Origin: Paracoccaceae bacterium
Lineage (GTDB): Bacteria > Pseudomonadota > Alphaproteobacteria > Rhodobacterales > Rhodobacteraceae
Assembly: GCA_009773375.1 (NCBI GenBank)
Contig: WRPH01000003.1
Location: 53,494 to 117,493, forward strand
Direction: 5' to 3'
DNA length: 64,000 nucleotides
A program made the position numbers and the translations under genes. Positions 43,871 through 53,208 of this stretch are shown one piece after another (position 1 is the first letter of the stretch; every line of letters starts with the position of its first letter). The notes under the pieces are model-generated. The model worked only from the letters and a program-made list of their open reading frames with translations. It was not told the origin of the DNA and made no database searches.

Positions 43871-44632
43871 GTGCAGTTCCAGTTCGATCCCTATACGATT
43901 GCGGTCAATATCGCCGACAAGACCACCCTGCTTGCCACCGTCGCGCAGCGCTTTGCCGCGCGGCAGGGATTTGCCCTGGCGACGATCAACCTCGATCATC
44001 TGGTAAAACTGCACCGCTCGGCACGTTTCCGCGCCACCTATGCCGCTCAGGATCTGGTGGTCGCAGATGGGAACCCCATTGTCTGGCTGTCGCGGCTGGC
44101 CGGGCGTCCGGTGTCGCTGGTGCCGGGGTCCGACATGGTGCTGCCGCTGGCACAGGCTGCTGCGCGCGCCGGTGTCGGTGTGGCCTTGGTCGGATCAACC
44201 GAGGCTGCGCTGCAAGCTGCGGCGACCCACCTGATGCAGACGGTCCCCGGTCTGATCGTGGTGATGCGCCACGCCCCAGCCATGGGTTTTGACCCCGAAG
44301 GCGAAGAGGCGGCGCGCGTGCTGGCCGAACTCGCCGCCCGCAACGTCGGTCTGTGTTTCGTGGCGCTTGGCTCGCCCAAGCAAGAAAGCTTCGCCGCCCG
44401 TGGCCGCAGCCTTGCGCCGCAGGTCGGCTTTGCCTCGATTGGGGCTGGCCTCGATTTTCTGGCAGGCAGTCAGACCCGAGCGCCGGCCTGGGTGCGGGCA
44501 ATTGCGATGGAATGGGCGTGGCGGGCGCTGACCAGCCCGCGCCGCCTGATCCCGCGCTATGCCGCCTGCCTCGCCATCCTGCCCGCTGAAATCGCCGCAG
44601 CACTGAAACAGCGCCAGCCGCCAAGCGCTTGA
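43871..44632 (+). CDS. WecG/TagA/CpsF-family glycosyltransferase
   Basis: This 253-residue enzyme belongs to the family that adds ManNAc(A)-type sugars to lipid-linked intermediates. The markers are ATINLDHLVKLHRS, VADGNPIVWLSRLAG, DMVLPLAQAA and CFVALGSPKQESFA, a full family set. The start is GTG (43871) with AAGAGG five bases upstream; the long upstream frame is antisense to the acyltransferase gene. It is the only plus-strand gene between 28 and 45.8 kb; a divergent promoter region of 150 bp separates it from the acyltransferase. Confidence 0.88.
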   Translation: MQFQFDPYTIAVNIADKTTLLATVAQRFAARQGFALATINLDHLVKLHRSARFRATYAAQDLVVADGNPIVWLSRLAGRPVSLVPGSDMVLPLAQAAARAGVGVALVGSTEAALQAAATHLMQTVPGLIVVMRHAPAMGFDPEGEEAARVLAELAARNVGLCFVALGSPKQESFAARGRSLAPQVGFASIGAGLDFLAGSQTRAPAWVRAIAMEWAWRALTSPRRLIPRYAACLAILPAEIAAALKQRQPPSA

Positions 44633-44636
44633 AAAG

Positions 44637-45587
44637 CTATTTGTATTCGATCAGACCGCGCCGCCGCCCGCGTGCGCGGTCCAGCCAATAGCCCAGCGCA
44701 CCGCGCGCTTCGGCGAACTTTCCCAGCACGCTGAAAAACGCCCATCGCGCCCCGCCCCGCCGCGCCAACCGCGCCCATTGCAGCGGGTAAATCAGCGCCA
44801 GCAGCCAGCCTGCCGGATGCAGCAGCCCTGCCGCCAGCACCGCCACCGGCACCATCAGCCCCCAGATCAAAGACCGCCGCGCCTCTGCCACCCAATGCCG
44901 CTCTGGCCCGGCGCCATGCAGCGCAGCCCCTTCGGCAAAGGCATGCCCCGCCCGCACCGAGCGCCTCCACCACTGCGAAAACCGCAGCATCGCCGCATCG
45001 TGCAGCGTCATCTCGGCGTCGATCCGCCAGACCTCGCCCCCCGCCCGCCGCAACCGCAGACACAGCTCCGGCTCTTCCCCCGCGATCAGGTCTTCCCGAT
45101 AACCGCCCACCGCCTGCACCGCCGCAAACCGCATCAGCGCATCACCACCGCAAGCCGTAGCCCGCCCCATCGGCGTATCCCACTCGGCATCCGCCAGCGC
45201 ATTATACACCGAAGCCTCGGGAAACCGCTCACGCCGCCGCCCGCATACCACCACCGCCGCCGGATGCGCCGTAAACGCCGCAAGCGCCGCCGCGATCCAG
45301 CCCGGCGCCACCTCGCAATCGCCATCGACGACCTGCACGAAATCCGGCGCATCCAGCAGCGCCAGCCCGGCATTGCGCGCCCGTGCCGCCGTGAAAGCCT
45401 GCGTCATGTCCAGCGCCACCACCTCCGCGCCCAAGGCCCGCGCCGCCGCGACCGACCCATCGCCGGACCCCGAATCGACGTAGACCAGCCTCCGCACTTG
45501 CCCCTGCAACGACCGCAGACAGGCCAGCAGCCGCGCGCCTTCATTGCGCCCGATCACCACCGCATCAATCACCGCCGCCCGCCTCAT
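44637..45587 (-). CDS. GT2 glycosyltransferase
   Basis: This 316-residue family-2 enzyme reads IDAVVIGRNEGARLLACLRS, then VYVDSGSGDGSVAAARALGA and VQVVDGDCEVAPGW with DGD as DxD motif, and the C-terminal part has a Trp-rich membrane segment (LIWGLMVPVAVLAAGLL). The three in-frame ATGs (45587, 45602, 45617) come from a 15-bp tandem repeat at the start, so the true start is uncertain; 45587 gives MRRAAVIDAV and has GGGCGGG upstream. Only 4 bp separate its end from the WecG-like gene, which converges on it. Confidence 0.84.
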   Translation of the reverse strand: MRRAAVIDAVVIGRNEGARLLACLRSLQGQVRRLVYVDSGSGDGSVAAARALGAEVVALDMTQAFTAARARNAGLALLDAPDFVQVVDGDCEVAPGWIAAALAAFTAHPAAVVVCGRRRERFPEASVYNALADAEWDTPMGRATACGGDALMRFAAVQAVGGYREDLIAGEEPELCLRLRRAGGEVWRIDAEMTLHDAAMLRFSQWWRRSVRAGHAFAEGAALHGAGPERHWVAEARRSLIWGLMVPVAVLAAGLLHPAGWLLALIYPLQWARLARRGGARWAFFSVLGKFAEARGALGYWLDRARGRRRGLIEYK

Positions 45588-45621
45588 CGCATGCCCGCCC
45601 ATCGCATGCCCGCCCATCGCA
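45586..45621. repeat. 15-bp tandem repeat over the start of a glycosyltransferase gene
   Basis: ATCGCATGCCCGCCC is repeated exactly twice with a third partial copy (ATCGCA). On the coding strand each unit contains GGGCGGGC and an ATG, so repeat number changes how many in-frame starts (encoding MGGHA each time) the GT2 gene has. Confidence 0.85.
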
Positions 45622-45891
45622 GGCTCATTATCACTGCCACCCTACGGCCTTGTTTGCGCCTTGGCCATGCCCCGAAACCAGACCATCCAGACCCGGAAGT
45701 CTTTCATTTTGTGGCTTTCTCTGCTAAGTCTCGGGTCTCTGGGCGGGGGCCTGGACGAATCCTGACCGCATCTGCGCCACCCGGCGCAGGGGGCCTGTGT
45801 TGCGTTCAGCGTCATTACTGCCGCAAGGCAGCCACTTGTTTCACTGGTTGCGTCCGCGTCGGGTGCGCCGCTTCAGGAGCCCGACTTTCGG

Positions 45892-46836
45892 ATGTCCAGA
45901 CACACGATCTTGACCGCAGGGCCATTTGGCCCCGCAGATGTGGAGCTTTCGGCCATGCCCGGCGACGAATCCGGCCCGAGGAAAGACGCTCGTAAAGACC
46001 CCCGCACGACGGGTGTATCGCTGTTCAAAACCCGCCAGCCCGCCGCCCAGCCCGCCGTGACACTTGATCTTGTCACCGGGCGCGAGATTTTTGGCGCACC
46101 GCTGCCTGCGATATTTGCCAATCCCGCGCGGGTCTGGGAATCGCTTGGCACCGTCACGCTTGCCGCTGACGCGGTTGGAAACACTCTGTTTCCCGAAGTT
46201 TCCGATCATCCCGCCGCCGTCGCGTTCGACATCCTGCGCACCCGGCTTCTGCGCGGTCTGGCCGAAAAGGGCTGGAAACGGATCGCCGTCACCTCGCCCA
46301 CCCATGGCTGCGGTAAATCCTTTGTCGCCACCAACCTTGCGCTGTCGCTCGCCCGCCGCCCGGCCAGCCGCACCGTGTTGATTGACCTCGATCTGCGCCG
46401 CCCCGAAATCGCCAAGGTTCTCGGCATCCATGAAGACCGCGCCCTGGGCGAATTTCTGTCCGGTGAACAGCCGCTGGAAGGCGTGTTCCGCCGCTATGGG
46501 CGCACGCTTGCGCTGGGGCTGAACGGCGAACCCATCGAAAAAGCCTCTGAAACCCTGCACGATCCCGACACCGTTTCCGCCCTTGCCGCCATGGTCGAAC
46601 AACTTGACCCCGAGGTGGTGATCTACGATCTGCCGCCCGCCTTGGTGAACGATGATGTGCTGGCACTTGGTCCCTGCATTGATGCGGTTCTTCTCGTCAC
46701 CGATGGCACCAAAACCTCGCCCGCCGAAATCAACGCGTGCGAAAAGCTGTTTGAAGGCCGCATTCCGCTGCTGGGCGTGGTGCTGAACCGCGCGCAAGAT
46801 TTCAACGCGGGCCGCTACCGCTATGCCAAGAAGTAA
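45892..46836 (+). CDS. CpsD/CapB-type tyrosine kinase (BY-kinase)
   Basis: BY-kinases regulate the length and export of capsules with a Wzz-like partner. This 314-residue protein has a poorly conserved N-terminal 100 residues, then Walker A in AVTSPTHGCGKSFVATNLAL (133-152), Walker A-prime in VLIDLDLRRPEIAKVLG (162-178), and Walker B in VVIYDLPPALV (about 242). The typical C-terminal Tyr cluster is short; it ends AGRYRYAKK with two Tyr. The Wzz-like gene follows after 3 bp, so the kinase and its activator are separate polypeptides encoded together. Start could also be ATG 45955. Confidence 0.87.
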   Translation: MSRHTILTAGPFGPADVELSAMPGDESGPRKDARKDPRTTGVSLFKTRQPAAQPAVTLDLVTGREIFGAPLPAIFANPARVWESLGTVTLAADAVGNTLFPEVSDHPAAVAFDILRTRLLRGLAEKGWKRIAVTSPTHGCGKSFVATNLALSLARRPASRTVLIDLDLRRPEIAKVLGIHEDRALGEFLSGEQPLEGVFRRYGRTLALGLNGEPIEKASETLHDPDTVSALAAMVEQLDPEVVIYDLPPALVNDDVLALGPCIDAVLLVTDGTKTSPAEINACEKLFEGRIPLLGVVLNRAQDFNAGRYRYAKK

Positions 46837-46839
46837 ACC

Positions 46840-48192
46840 ATGGGTCAGATTCAGTCGCTTGAAGAACTCATCAGTCTGGTGCTGCGGCGGCGCTGGCTGA
46901 TCATCGCCATCACCGTTCTGGGCATGCTGGCTGCGGTGATCTACGCCAAATCCCGGCCCGACACCTACGAATCTTCCGCCGTGATCCAGATCGAAGGCGC
47001 GCAAGTGGCCGAGCCGGGTGCCGCAGGCGCGCAACCCGATGGTGGCGGTGCCGCGCAAGTGCTGCAAACCATCGAACAGCGCCTGACCACCCGGCAGGCC
47101 CTGTCAGACATGATCGACCGTCACACCCTGTTCGCCGATCAACCCGATCTGCCGCTGGACAAAAAACTGTTTGCCCTGCGCAGCGCCGTGACGTTTCAGG
47201 TGGTTGACAGTGCCGCCGGTCAGGGCTTTGGTCAGGCCCGCAACATCGCGGCGATCATCATCTCGGTGCGCTATGGCGATGCCGAACTTGCCGCCCGCAT
47301 TGCCAATGATTTCGCGCAAGGTATTCTTGATCAAAGCGCCGCCGGGCAGCGCGACCGGGCCGACAAAAACGCCGCCTTCTTCCGCGAGGACGAGGCACGG
47401 CTTTTCGCGGCCATCACCGCGCTGGAAACCGAAATCGCCGCCTACAAAAACGCCAACGCCGATGCGATGCCCGCGCTGAACGATGCCCGCGGCGATGAAC
47501 TTGTCAGCCTGACCAATGATTTGCGCAGCCTCGATCAAAGCCTTTTGGCGCTTGCCGGCGAACAGACGGCCATTGCGCAAAAGCAGACCCAGCGCGAAAC
47601 CGACAAGCGCCGCCTCGGTGAAATCGCCGCCCAGACTGAGGTTCTCACCGCTCAGCGCGATGCCAGCAAAACCCGCTTGGCTGAACTGCAAACCGCCCTC
47701 GCCGCCACTCCGGAAATTGATCGGGTGATGTCGGGCTACGACCGCGCCTTGCAGCAGTTGCAGGATCAATACGATATCGCCACCCGGCGTCTGGCCGAGG
47801 CGGACACCGCGCAGCGGCTTGCCGAACGCCAGCAATCGGGCCGCTTTACCCTGTTGGAACGCGCGCTGACGCCAGATTATCCCATCGGCGGCGGCAAGAA
47901 GAAGATCGCCATCGCCGGGGCTGTCGGCAGTCTGCTGGCGGCGCTGGTCGCGGCTTTCCTGCTTGATCTGGTCAAGCCGGTGGTGCGCAACTCGGCGCAA
48001 ATGCAGCGCCAGCTTGATCTGGAACCAGTGGTCTGCATTCCCGAAATCCGCGCGCCGAAAGGCCGACTTGGCAGCGCCGCCCTGCGTCTGATCGATGACC
48101 CCAACCGCCCGATCTTCGGCCTGCCGCGCTTTGCAGTTCTGGCCGCAGCGGCGACGCTGGCCTTGGTGCTGATGGCGGCTGCGATCGGTTAG
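46840..48192 (+). CDS. Wzz/GumC-type chain-length determinant
   Basis: This 450-residue membrane protein sets polysaccharide length and probably activates the kinase. The Wzz domain is at the N-terminus, SLEELISLVLRRRWLIIAI, with membrane helix 1 (about 19-36), a long periplasmic region with coiled-coil heptads (about 185-340), and membrane helix 2 near 355-375 (AIAGAVGSLLAALVAAFLLD). A third hydrophobic stretch ends the protein (FAVLAAAATLALVLMAAAIG). It starts 3 bp after the kinase stop. A perfect hairpin follows at 48214. Confidence 0.88.
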   Translation: MGQIQSLEELISLVLRRRWLIIAITVLGMLAAVIYAKSRPDTYESSAVIQIEGAQVAEPGAAGAQPDGGGAAQVLQTIEQRLTTRQALSDMIDRHTLFADQPDLPLDKKLFALRSAVTFQVVDSAAGQGFGQARNIAAIIISVRYGDAELAARIANDFAQGILDQSAAGQRDRADKNAAFFREDEARLFAAITALETEIAAYKNANADAMPALNDARGDELVSLTNDLRSLDQSLLALAGEQTAIAQKQTQRETDKRRLGEIAAQTEVLTAQRDASKTRLAELQTALAATPEIDRVMSGYDRALQQLQDQYDIATRRLAEADTAQRLAERQQSGRFTLLERALTPDYPIGGGKKKIAIAGAVGSLLAALVAAFLLDLVKPVVRNSAQMQRQLDLEPVVCIPEIRAPKGRLGSAALRLIDDPNRPIFGLPRFAVLAAAATLALVLMAAAIG

Positions 48193-48213
48193 AACGCTGC
48201 AGGTTCAAACGCA

Positions 48214-48244
48214 AATGGCCCGCCCCAACCACGGGCGGGCCATT
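48214..48244. terminator. Hairpin between convergent Wzz-like and ExoY-like genes
   Basis: AATGGCCCGCCC and GGGCGGGCCATT are perfect 12-nt arms with a seven-base loop. No T-run follows, but position and stem strength suggest termination on either strand. Confidence 0.75.
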
Positions 48245-48260
48245 GCTCGGACACCACATC

Positions 48261-48914
48261 TCAATAGCCCGTGCCGTGCACCACCACGCCGACCGTCGCC
48301 GCCAGCACCTTTACATCCGCCACCAGCGACAGCTCTGCCTCATAGGCATCGTCATATTCCGCCCGCGCCTCGAACGTGGTGCGGTTGCGCCCTGCGGTCT
48401 GCCAATAGCCGGTAATCCCCGGCCGCAGCGCATAATAGGCCATGCCGGGATAAAGCCCTTGCTGGCTCACCATCATCGGGCGCGGACCGACAAGGCTCAT
48501 GTCACCGATCAGCACGTTCCACAGTTGCGGCAATTCATCCAGCGACGACTTGCGCAGAAACTTGCCAAAGCTGGTGATCCGCGGGTCCGCCTTCAGCTTT
48601 TGCGTGCTGTCCCACTCCTGCCGGGCGACCGGGTCAGACGCCAGATAATCCGCCATCCGCGCATCGGCGTCACAGACCATACTGCGCAGCTTCCACATCC
48701 TGAAGCGCCGCCCGCCCCGGCCCACCCGCATCTGCGTGTAGAATGGGCTGCCGCCATCGCGCGCCACCAGCACCGCCGCCACCGCGACAATCGGCACCAC
48801 CACCGGCACCGCCATCAGGATCGCCGTCACATCCAGCAGCCGTTTGAAAAGCCGCCGATACGGCCCGCGCCCCGAAGGCGTCACCTGCACCAGTTGCGGC
48901 TCGTCATTGTTCAT
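48261..48914 (-). CDS. ExoY-like undecaprenyl-phosphate sugar phosphotransferase
   Basis: This enzyme starts glycan synthesis by moving a sugar-1-phosphate to undecaprenyl phosphate. The 217-residue protein has one N-terminal membrane helix (LLDVTAILMAVPVVVPIVAV), then the bacterial sugar transferase core: GSPFYTQMRVGRGGRRFRMW, KLRSM, SLDELPQLWNVLIGDMSLVG (with DELP), and PRPMM. GYWQTAGRN is the C-terminal signature. A longer frame to 48983 has AT-rich codons unlike the rest, so ATG 48914 (MNNDEPQ) is preferred. A short hairpin (48915-48930) sits directly before that ATG and might affect translation. It converges on the Wzz-like gene. Confidence 0.9.
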   Translation of the reverse strand: MNNDEPQLVQVTPSGRGPYRRLFKRLLDVTAILMAVPVVVPIVAVAAVLVARDGGSPFYTQMRVGRGGRRFRMWKLRSMVCDADARMADYLASDPVARQEWDSTQKLKADPRITSFGKFLRKSSLDELPQLWNVLIGDMSLVGPRPMMVSQQGLYPGMAYYALRPGITGYWQTAGRNRTTFEARAEYDDAYEAELSLVADVKVLAATVGVVVHGTGY

Positions 48915-48930
48915 CGGTGAAAAATCACCG

Positions 48931-49402
48931 TTTGGTACAAAAAGTCCGTTGGAAATACCGGGAAATCTAATCGACATTGTCATGCACCAACAGACAATTG
49001 ATCGATGGAAAACAACGGCCGTTCCCGCACAGTTTCAGAGAACGCCAAGAGCGCCCCGGAAACCCGAGTGTGATTGGTTCGTTTGCAGATCATTTGCCTT
49101 ACTCAATAAGCAGGCCCCCATCTGCGAGTTTATCCGCTGAAAGATGGGCTTGGCGACCATAAAGCACGAGGCGCGAACACATTTGAGTCGTTTTTAACGA
49201 GAAATTTTGCCGCAAACTCGCCTAAGTCTTGCCACAATTAGCAACAACACACGCTTGGATTGAACGCCGCGAAAGCAGGTCATGCAGCGGCAGATCTTGT
49301 CGCGAATCATCTCCTGCGCCCCTGACCGCAGCCCTAACTGGCTTCGACAGCCCGGCGACAGCCGCGCTACGCGCAACTGTTTCGTAAATCTGATAAATCC
49401 CC
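48931..49402. other. AT-rich intergenic region, no clear gene
   Basis: These 470 bp hold only short, unconvincing frames on both strands and are richer in A and T than the genes around. The promoter of the ExoY-like gene (minus strand) is expected here, but no sure -35/-10 pair or operator was seen. Confidence 0.5.
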
Positions 49403-49651
49403 TCAGCGTCGCGGCGCGGCCCCAAGCCCCTGCCGTGTCAGCGACATCGCCAGAAAGCTCATCACCGCCAATAGCCCGCCCAGCGGATAACTGGCAATCA
49501 CCTGCGCAAGATCATGATCGGCCCCAACCGACACCGCGACGGCCGTCACACCGCCCGCGATTGCACTCACCAGCACGCCAACAACCATGCACGCCCAACC
49601 CTTTGCAGGCCAAATCCTGTTAGAGGAAATCTTTGCACGATTCCGAAACAA
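49403..49651 (-). CDS. Hypothetical small membrane protein
   Basis: This 82-codon frame has two hydrophobic segments (MVVGVLVSAIAGGVTAVAVSVG and LGGLLAVMSFLAMSL, in two blocks) and a short basic tail. It begins with a TTG (49651) with no ribosome-binding site; an ATG at 49588 would give a 61-residue product starting directly at the first helix. The reading frame keeps a coding-like third-base GC bias. No family is recognised and its place at the edge of an AT-rich gap makes it less certain than other small genes here. Confidence 0.45.
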   Translation of the reverse strand: MFRNRAKISSNRIWPAKGWACMVVGVLVSAIAGGVTAVAVSVGADHDLAQVIASYPLGGLLAVMSFLAMSLTRQGLGAAPRR

Positions 49652-49731
49652 TGCCAGCGTAAAATGCAGGCAATTTTCCTAAAACGCGCGAATTTCAGCC
49701 TTTGACTGCACACTACAGCGATTACTATCCC

Positions 49732-50604
49732 TTATTCAGCAACAATACTTGCCAAATACCGGCCATAGTCGTTCTTCTTGAAGGTTTCGGCCCGCGCCGC
49801 CAGTAGCGCTTTGTCAATCCAGCCCAACCGGTAGGCAATTTCATCCGGGCAGCCGACTTGCAGGCCCTGCCGCGCCTCCAGTGTGCGCACGAAGTTGCCG
49901 GCGTCCAGCAGGCTGGCGTGAGTGCCGGTATCCAGCCAGGCAAAGCCGCGGCCCATCCGTTCGACCGAAAGCGTGCCCTCGGCGCGGTAAATCTCCAGCA
50001 GATCGGCGATTTCCAGCTCGCCACGCGGCGAGGGTTTCACCTGCGCCGCAAGCTCCGGCGCGCGCCCGTCCAGATAATACAGGCCCGTCACCGCAAAGTT
50101 CGACGGCGGCACGTCCGGCTTTTCGATGATCGCATGCACCCGGCCATCGGCATCGAATTCCACCACGCCATAGCGCTCGGGGTCCGCCACCCGGTAGCCA
50201 AACACCGTGCCGCCCACCTCGCGCGCGCCCGCCGTCATCAGCAGTTCGCTCAAGCCATGGCCGAAGAAGATATTATCGCCCAACACCAGCACCGACGGTG
50301 CCCCGGCCAGAAAATCCTTCGCCAACAGATAGGCCTGCGCCAGCCCGTCCGGCGACGGCTGCGTGATATAGGTCAGGCTCAGCCCCCATTGGCTGCCATC
50401 GCCCAGCAGCCGAATGAACTGGCTTTGATCCTCCGGCGTGGTGATCACCGCAATCTCGCGGATGCCACCCAGCATCAGCACCGACAGCGGATAATAGATC
50501 ATCGGCTTGTCATAGACCGGCAAGAGCTGCTTCGAGACACCCATGGTGATCGGCCAAAGCCGCGTGCCCGAGCCGCCTGCCAGAATGATGCCCTTGCGAT
50601 TCAT
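49732..50604 (-). CDS. rmlA: Glucose-1-phosphate thymidylyltransferase
   Basis: RmlA (RfbA) makes dTDP-glucose from glucose-1-phosphate and dTTP, the first step to dTDP-rhamnose. The 290-residue protein opens [20 protein letters not shown], the nucleotide-binding signature, with [20 protein letters not shown] next, and later [14 protein letters not shown] and [16 protein letters not shown]. Its ATG overlaps the rmlD stop (ATGA). It is the last gene of the rmlC-rmlB-rmlD-rmlA operon on the minus strand. Confidence 0.96.
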   Translation of the reverse strand: MNRKGIILAGGSGTRLWPITMGVSKQLLPVYDKPMIYYPLSVLMLGGIREIAVITTPEDQSQFIRLLGDGSQWGLSLTYITQPSPDGLAQAYLLAKDFLAGAPSVLVLGDNIFFGHGLSELLMTAGAREVGGTVFGYRVADPERYGVVEFDADGRVHAIIEKPDVPPSNFAVTGLYYLDGRAPELAAQVKPSPRGELEIADLLEIYRAEGTLSVERMGRGFAWLDTGTHASLLDAGNFVRTLEARQGLQVGCPDEIAYRLGWIDKALLAARAETFKKNDYGRYLASIVAE

Positions 50605-51455
50605 GCCTGTAACTCCTGCAATATCTTGTCCAAACCGGCCCGCCAATCTGGGCGCTTGATGCCATAGGCGGCCTGCAACGCCGCGCAGTCCAGCCGCGAA
50701 TTCAGCGGCCGCTGCGCCGGGGTCGGATAGGCCGAAGACGGAATGTCGTTGATCTGGCAGGCCAGCCCGGCCCGCGCCATGATCTCGCGCGCAAAGCCGG
50801 CCCAGGACGTGTCCGGCGCACCGGCAAAATGATGCACGCCGCCCGGCTTGCCCGCCCGCAGCCCCGCCGCGATGACATAAAGCGCATCGGCAATATCCGC
50901 CGCAGGCGTCGGCCCGCCGATCTGATCCGCCACCACGTTCAGGCTGTCGCGCGTGGCCCCAAGCCGCAGCATGGTCTTGACGAAATTCGCGCCATGCGCC
51001 GACACCACCCAAGAGGTGCGCAGGATCACCGCGCAGCCGCCCGCCGCCAGAACCGCCTGCTCGCCTGCCAGTTTGGTACGGCCATAAGCCCCCAAAGGGG
51101 CCACCGGATGGTTCACCGCAAACGGCTGATCGCCCGCGCCGTCAAAAACGTAATCAGTCGAGATATGCAGGAAGGCCGCCCCCTTGGCCGCCGCCGCCCG
51201 CGCCATCGCCCCCGGAGCCACCCCGTTGACCACCAGCGCCGCCGCCTCTTCGGTCTCGGCCTTGTCCACCGCCGTCCAGGCCGCCGCGTTGATCACCACA
51301 TCCGCATCCGAAGCCGCAATCGCCGCCGCACAGGCGGCAGGATCAGACAGGTCCGCCCCGTCGCGGCCCAGAAAGGTCGCCTGCACCCCGGCAGGCAGCC
51401 GCCGCGCCAATTCCCGCGCCACCTGCCCGGTCTGACCGAATACCAGAACCCGCAT
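50601..51455 (-). CDS. rmlD: dTDP-4-dehydrorhamnose reductase
   Basis: RmlD makes dTDP-L-rhamnose from the 4-keto precursor with NAD(P)H. The 284-residue protein has the Rossmann motif [15 protein letters not shown] (GxxGxxA type), [12 protein letters not shown], the STDYVFDG motif, and [10 protein letters not shown] with the catalytic Tyr and Lys. ATG 51455 (MRVLVFGQ) is preferred over a GTG codon just before. The stop overlaps rmlA. A 44-bp double palindrome lies between this gene's start and the rmlB end. Confidence 0.95.
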   Translation of the reverse strand: MRVLVFGQTGQVARELARRLPAGVQATFLGRDGADLSDPAACAAAIAASDADVVINAAAWTAVDKAETEEAAALVVNGVAPGAMARAAAAKGAAFLHISTDYVFDGAGDQPFAVNHPVAPLGAYGRTKLAGEQAVLAAGGCAVILRTSWVVSAHGANFVKTMLRLGATRDSLNVVADQIGGPTPAADIADALYVIAAGLRAGKPGGVHHFAGAPDTSWAGFAREIMARAGLACQINDIPSSAYPTPAQRPLNSRLDCAALQAAYGIKRPDWRAGLDKILQELQA

Positions 51456-51466
51456 CACCGCGCCCC

Positions 51467-51510
51467 CGATTTCCGCGCGGAAATCGGCCCGGAATTCACG
51501 CGAATTCCGC
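51467..51510. repeat. 44-bp double palindrome, copy 2
   Basis: CGATTTCCGCGCGGAAATCG is followed after two or three bases by GGAATTCACGCGAATTCC. Its reverse complement matches the element at 6802-6845 with only a few substitutions and single-base indels. It abuts the rmlB stop codon (51511) and lies 11 bp before the rmlD start. Confidence 0.75.
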
Positions 51511-52551
51511 TCATGCCTTCACTCCCAGCCGCGCGCCGACACCGTGGCGCTGTTGCAGCGGCTTCCACCACGCCGCGTTGTCCAGATACCAGCGCACGGT
51601 GCGGCGCAGGCCTTCGTCCAGCGTCACCGAAGGCCGCCAGCCCAGCTCGGTGCGGATCCGGCTCGGATCAATCGCATAGCGCAGATCATGGCCGGGCCGG
51701 TCGGTGACATAGGAAATCAGCCGGTCATGCGGCGCGCCTGACGGGTGCATCTCATCCAGCAGCGCGCAGATCTTGGTGACGATGTCGATGTTCTTCGCCT
51801 CGTTCTCGCCGCCGATATTGTAGCTGCGCCCCAGCGCGCCCTTTTCCACCACGCAGAGCAGCGCGTCGGCGTGATCCTCGACATAAAGCCAGTCGCGCAC
51901 GTTCAGCCCGGCGCCGTAAACCGGAATCGGCTTGCCCGCCAAAGCGTTCAGAATCACCACCGGGATCAGCTTTTCCGGGAAGTGGAACGGCCCGTAATTG
52001 TTCGAGCAATTGGTCAGAACCACAGGCAGCCCGTAGGTCTCGGCCCAGGCCCGCACCAGATGGTCGCTGGCCGCCTTGCTGGCCGAATAGGGGCTGCGCG
52101 GATCGTAGGGCGTGTCCTCGGTGAACTGCCCCTCTGCCCCCAGCGAGCCGAACACCTCATCGGTGCTGATATGGTGAAAGCGAAAGCCCGCAGGCTTGCC
52201 CGCGCCCAGCCAATAGGCCCGCGCCGCCTCCAGCATGTTATAGGTGCCGTTGATATTGGTCAGAATGAAGTCGCCCGGCCCGTCGATGCTGCGGTCGACA
52301 TGGCTTTCCGCCGCCAGATGCATCACCACATCCGGGCGATGCGCCGCAAACACCTTGTCCAGCGCCGCGCGGTCGCGGATATCGGCCTGCTCAAAGCTGT
52401 AAAGGTTCGAGCCTGCCACACTGGCCACATTCTCCAGACAGGCCGCATAGGTCAGCGCATCCAGGTTCACCACCTCATGCCCGCGCGCAACCGCCAGCCG
52501 CACCACCGCCGAGCCGATAAAGCCCGCGCCACCCGTCACCAAAATCTTCAT
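51511..52551 (-). CDS. rmlB: dTDP-glucose 4,6-dehydratase
   Basis: RmlB turns dTDP-glucose into dTDP-4-keto-6-deoxyglucose. The 346-residue extended SDR reads [18 protein letters not shown] at the N-terminus, [13 protein letters not shown], the [11 protein letters not shown] loop with catalytic Asp/Glu, and [19 protein letters not shown] with YxxxK. ATG 52551 overlaps the rmlC stop; four further codons upstream in frame are inside rmlC. Second gene of the operon. Confidence 0.96.
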   Translation of the reverse strand: MKILVTGGAGFIGSAVVRLAVARGHEVVNLDALTYAACLENVASVAGSNLYSFEQADIRDRAALDKVFAAHRPDVVMHLAAESHVDRSIDGPGDFILTNINGTYNMLEAARAYWLGAGKPAGFRFHHISTDEVFGSLGAEGQFTEDTPYDPRSPYSASKAASDHLVRAWAETYGLPVVLTNCSNNYGPFHFPEKLIPVVILNALAGKPIPVYGAGLNVRDWLYVEDHADALLCVVEKGALGRSYNIGGENEAKNIDIVTKICALLDEMHPSGAPHDRLISYVTDRPGHDLRYAIDPSRIRTELGWRPSVTLDEGLRRTVRWYLDNAAWWKPLQQRHGVGARLGVKA

Positions 52552-53126
52552 GCCGCAATCCATTCAAACGGAGTCTTCACATCGCGCAACAGCGGAGCCG
52601 CCGCATCCTTGGCCGACAGCACTGGCGCGCCCGTCAGCCCGCCACCTGCCAGCCCCCAGTCGATGCCGATTGCCGGGTCATCCCAGCGCACCGCGCCATC
52701 ACAATCGGGCGCATAAACATCACTGCATTTATACTCAACCTCAGAGTTCGCCGCCCGCGTGACAAACCCGTGCAGAAACCCCTTCGGCACCAGCAACTGC
52801 TTGCCATTCTCGGGCGACAGCTCCACCCCGACCCAAGCGCCAAACGTCGGCGAGCCGGCGCGGAAATCCACCGCCACATCGAAAATCAGCCCCCGCGTGC
52901 AGCGCACCAGCTTGTCCTGCGCATGCGGTGGCCGCTGGTAATGCAACCCCCGCAGCGTGCCAACCGCCGCCGACATCGAGTGGTTGTCCTGCACAAAGCT
53001 GTAATCCAACCCCGCAGCCGCCATCCGAGGCGCGTTATACGTCTCCATGAACCAGCCCCGGTCATCGCCAAACCGGCGCGGCGTCAAAATCAAAACGCCT
53101 TCCAGCGCAGTCTTCTCAATATCCAT
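52548..53126 (-). CDS. rmlC: dTDP-4-dehydrorhamnose 3,5-epimerase
   Basis: RmlC epimerises C3 and C5 of the 4-keto sugar. The 192-residue cupin-fold protein has [36 protein letters not shown] with the catalytic His, and [15 protein letters not shown] with an Asp, then [12 protein letters not shown] 53126 ([10 protein letters not shown]) is the family start; a TTG upstream is less likely. It is the first gene of rmlCBDA, with overlaps between rmlC/rmlB and rmlD/rmlA that suggest coupled translation. Confidence 0.95.
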   Translation of the reverse strand: MDIEKTALEGVLILTPRRFGDDRGWFMETYNAPRMAAAGLDYSFVQDNHSMSAAVGTLRGLHYQRPPHAQDKLVRCTRGLIFDVAVDFRAGSPTFGAWVGVELSPENGKQLLVPKGFLHGFVTRAANSEVEYKCSDVYAPDCDGAVRWDDPAIGIDWGLAGGGLTGAPVLSAKDAAAPLLRDVKTPFEWIAA

Positions 53127-53208
53127 GCCCAATCGCCCAAATCGCAAGCTGCGGATGCCTCATAACACTAGCCTTGCGATGCGGCCAGACCCAGACCGCT
53201 TCCCGCGC

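Noticed and set aside
45586..45621. A CRISPR-like repeat
   Set aside because: Units are directly abutting with no spacers and lie in a coding start region.
49282..49623. A 113-codon plus-strand frame
   Set aside because: Low complexity, Pro/Ser/Ala-rich and antisense to a more plausible membrane protein frame; no start signal.
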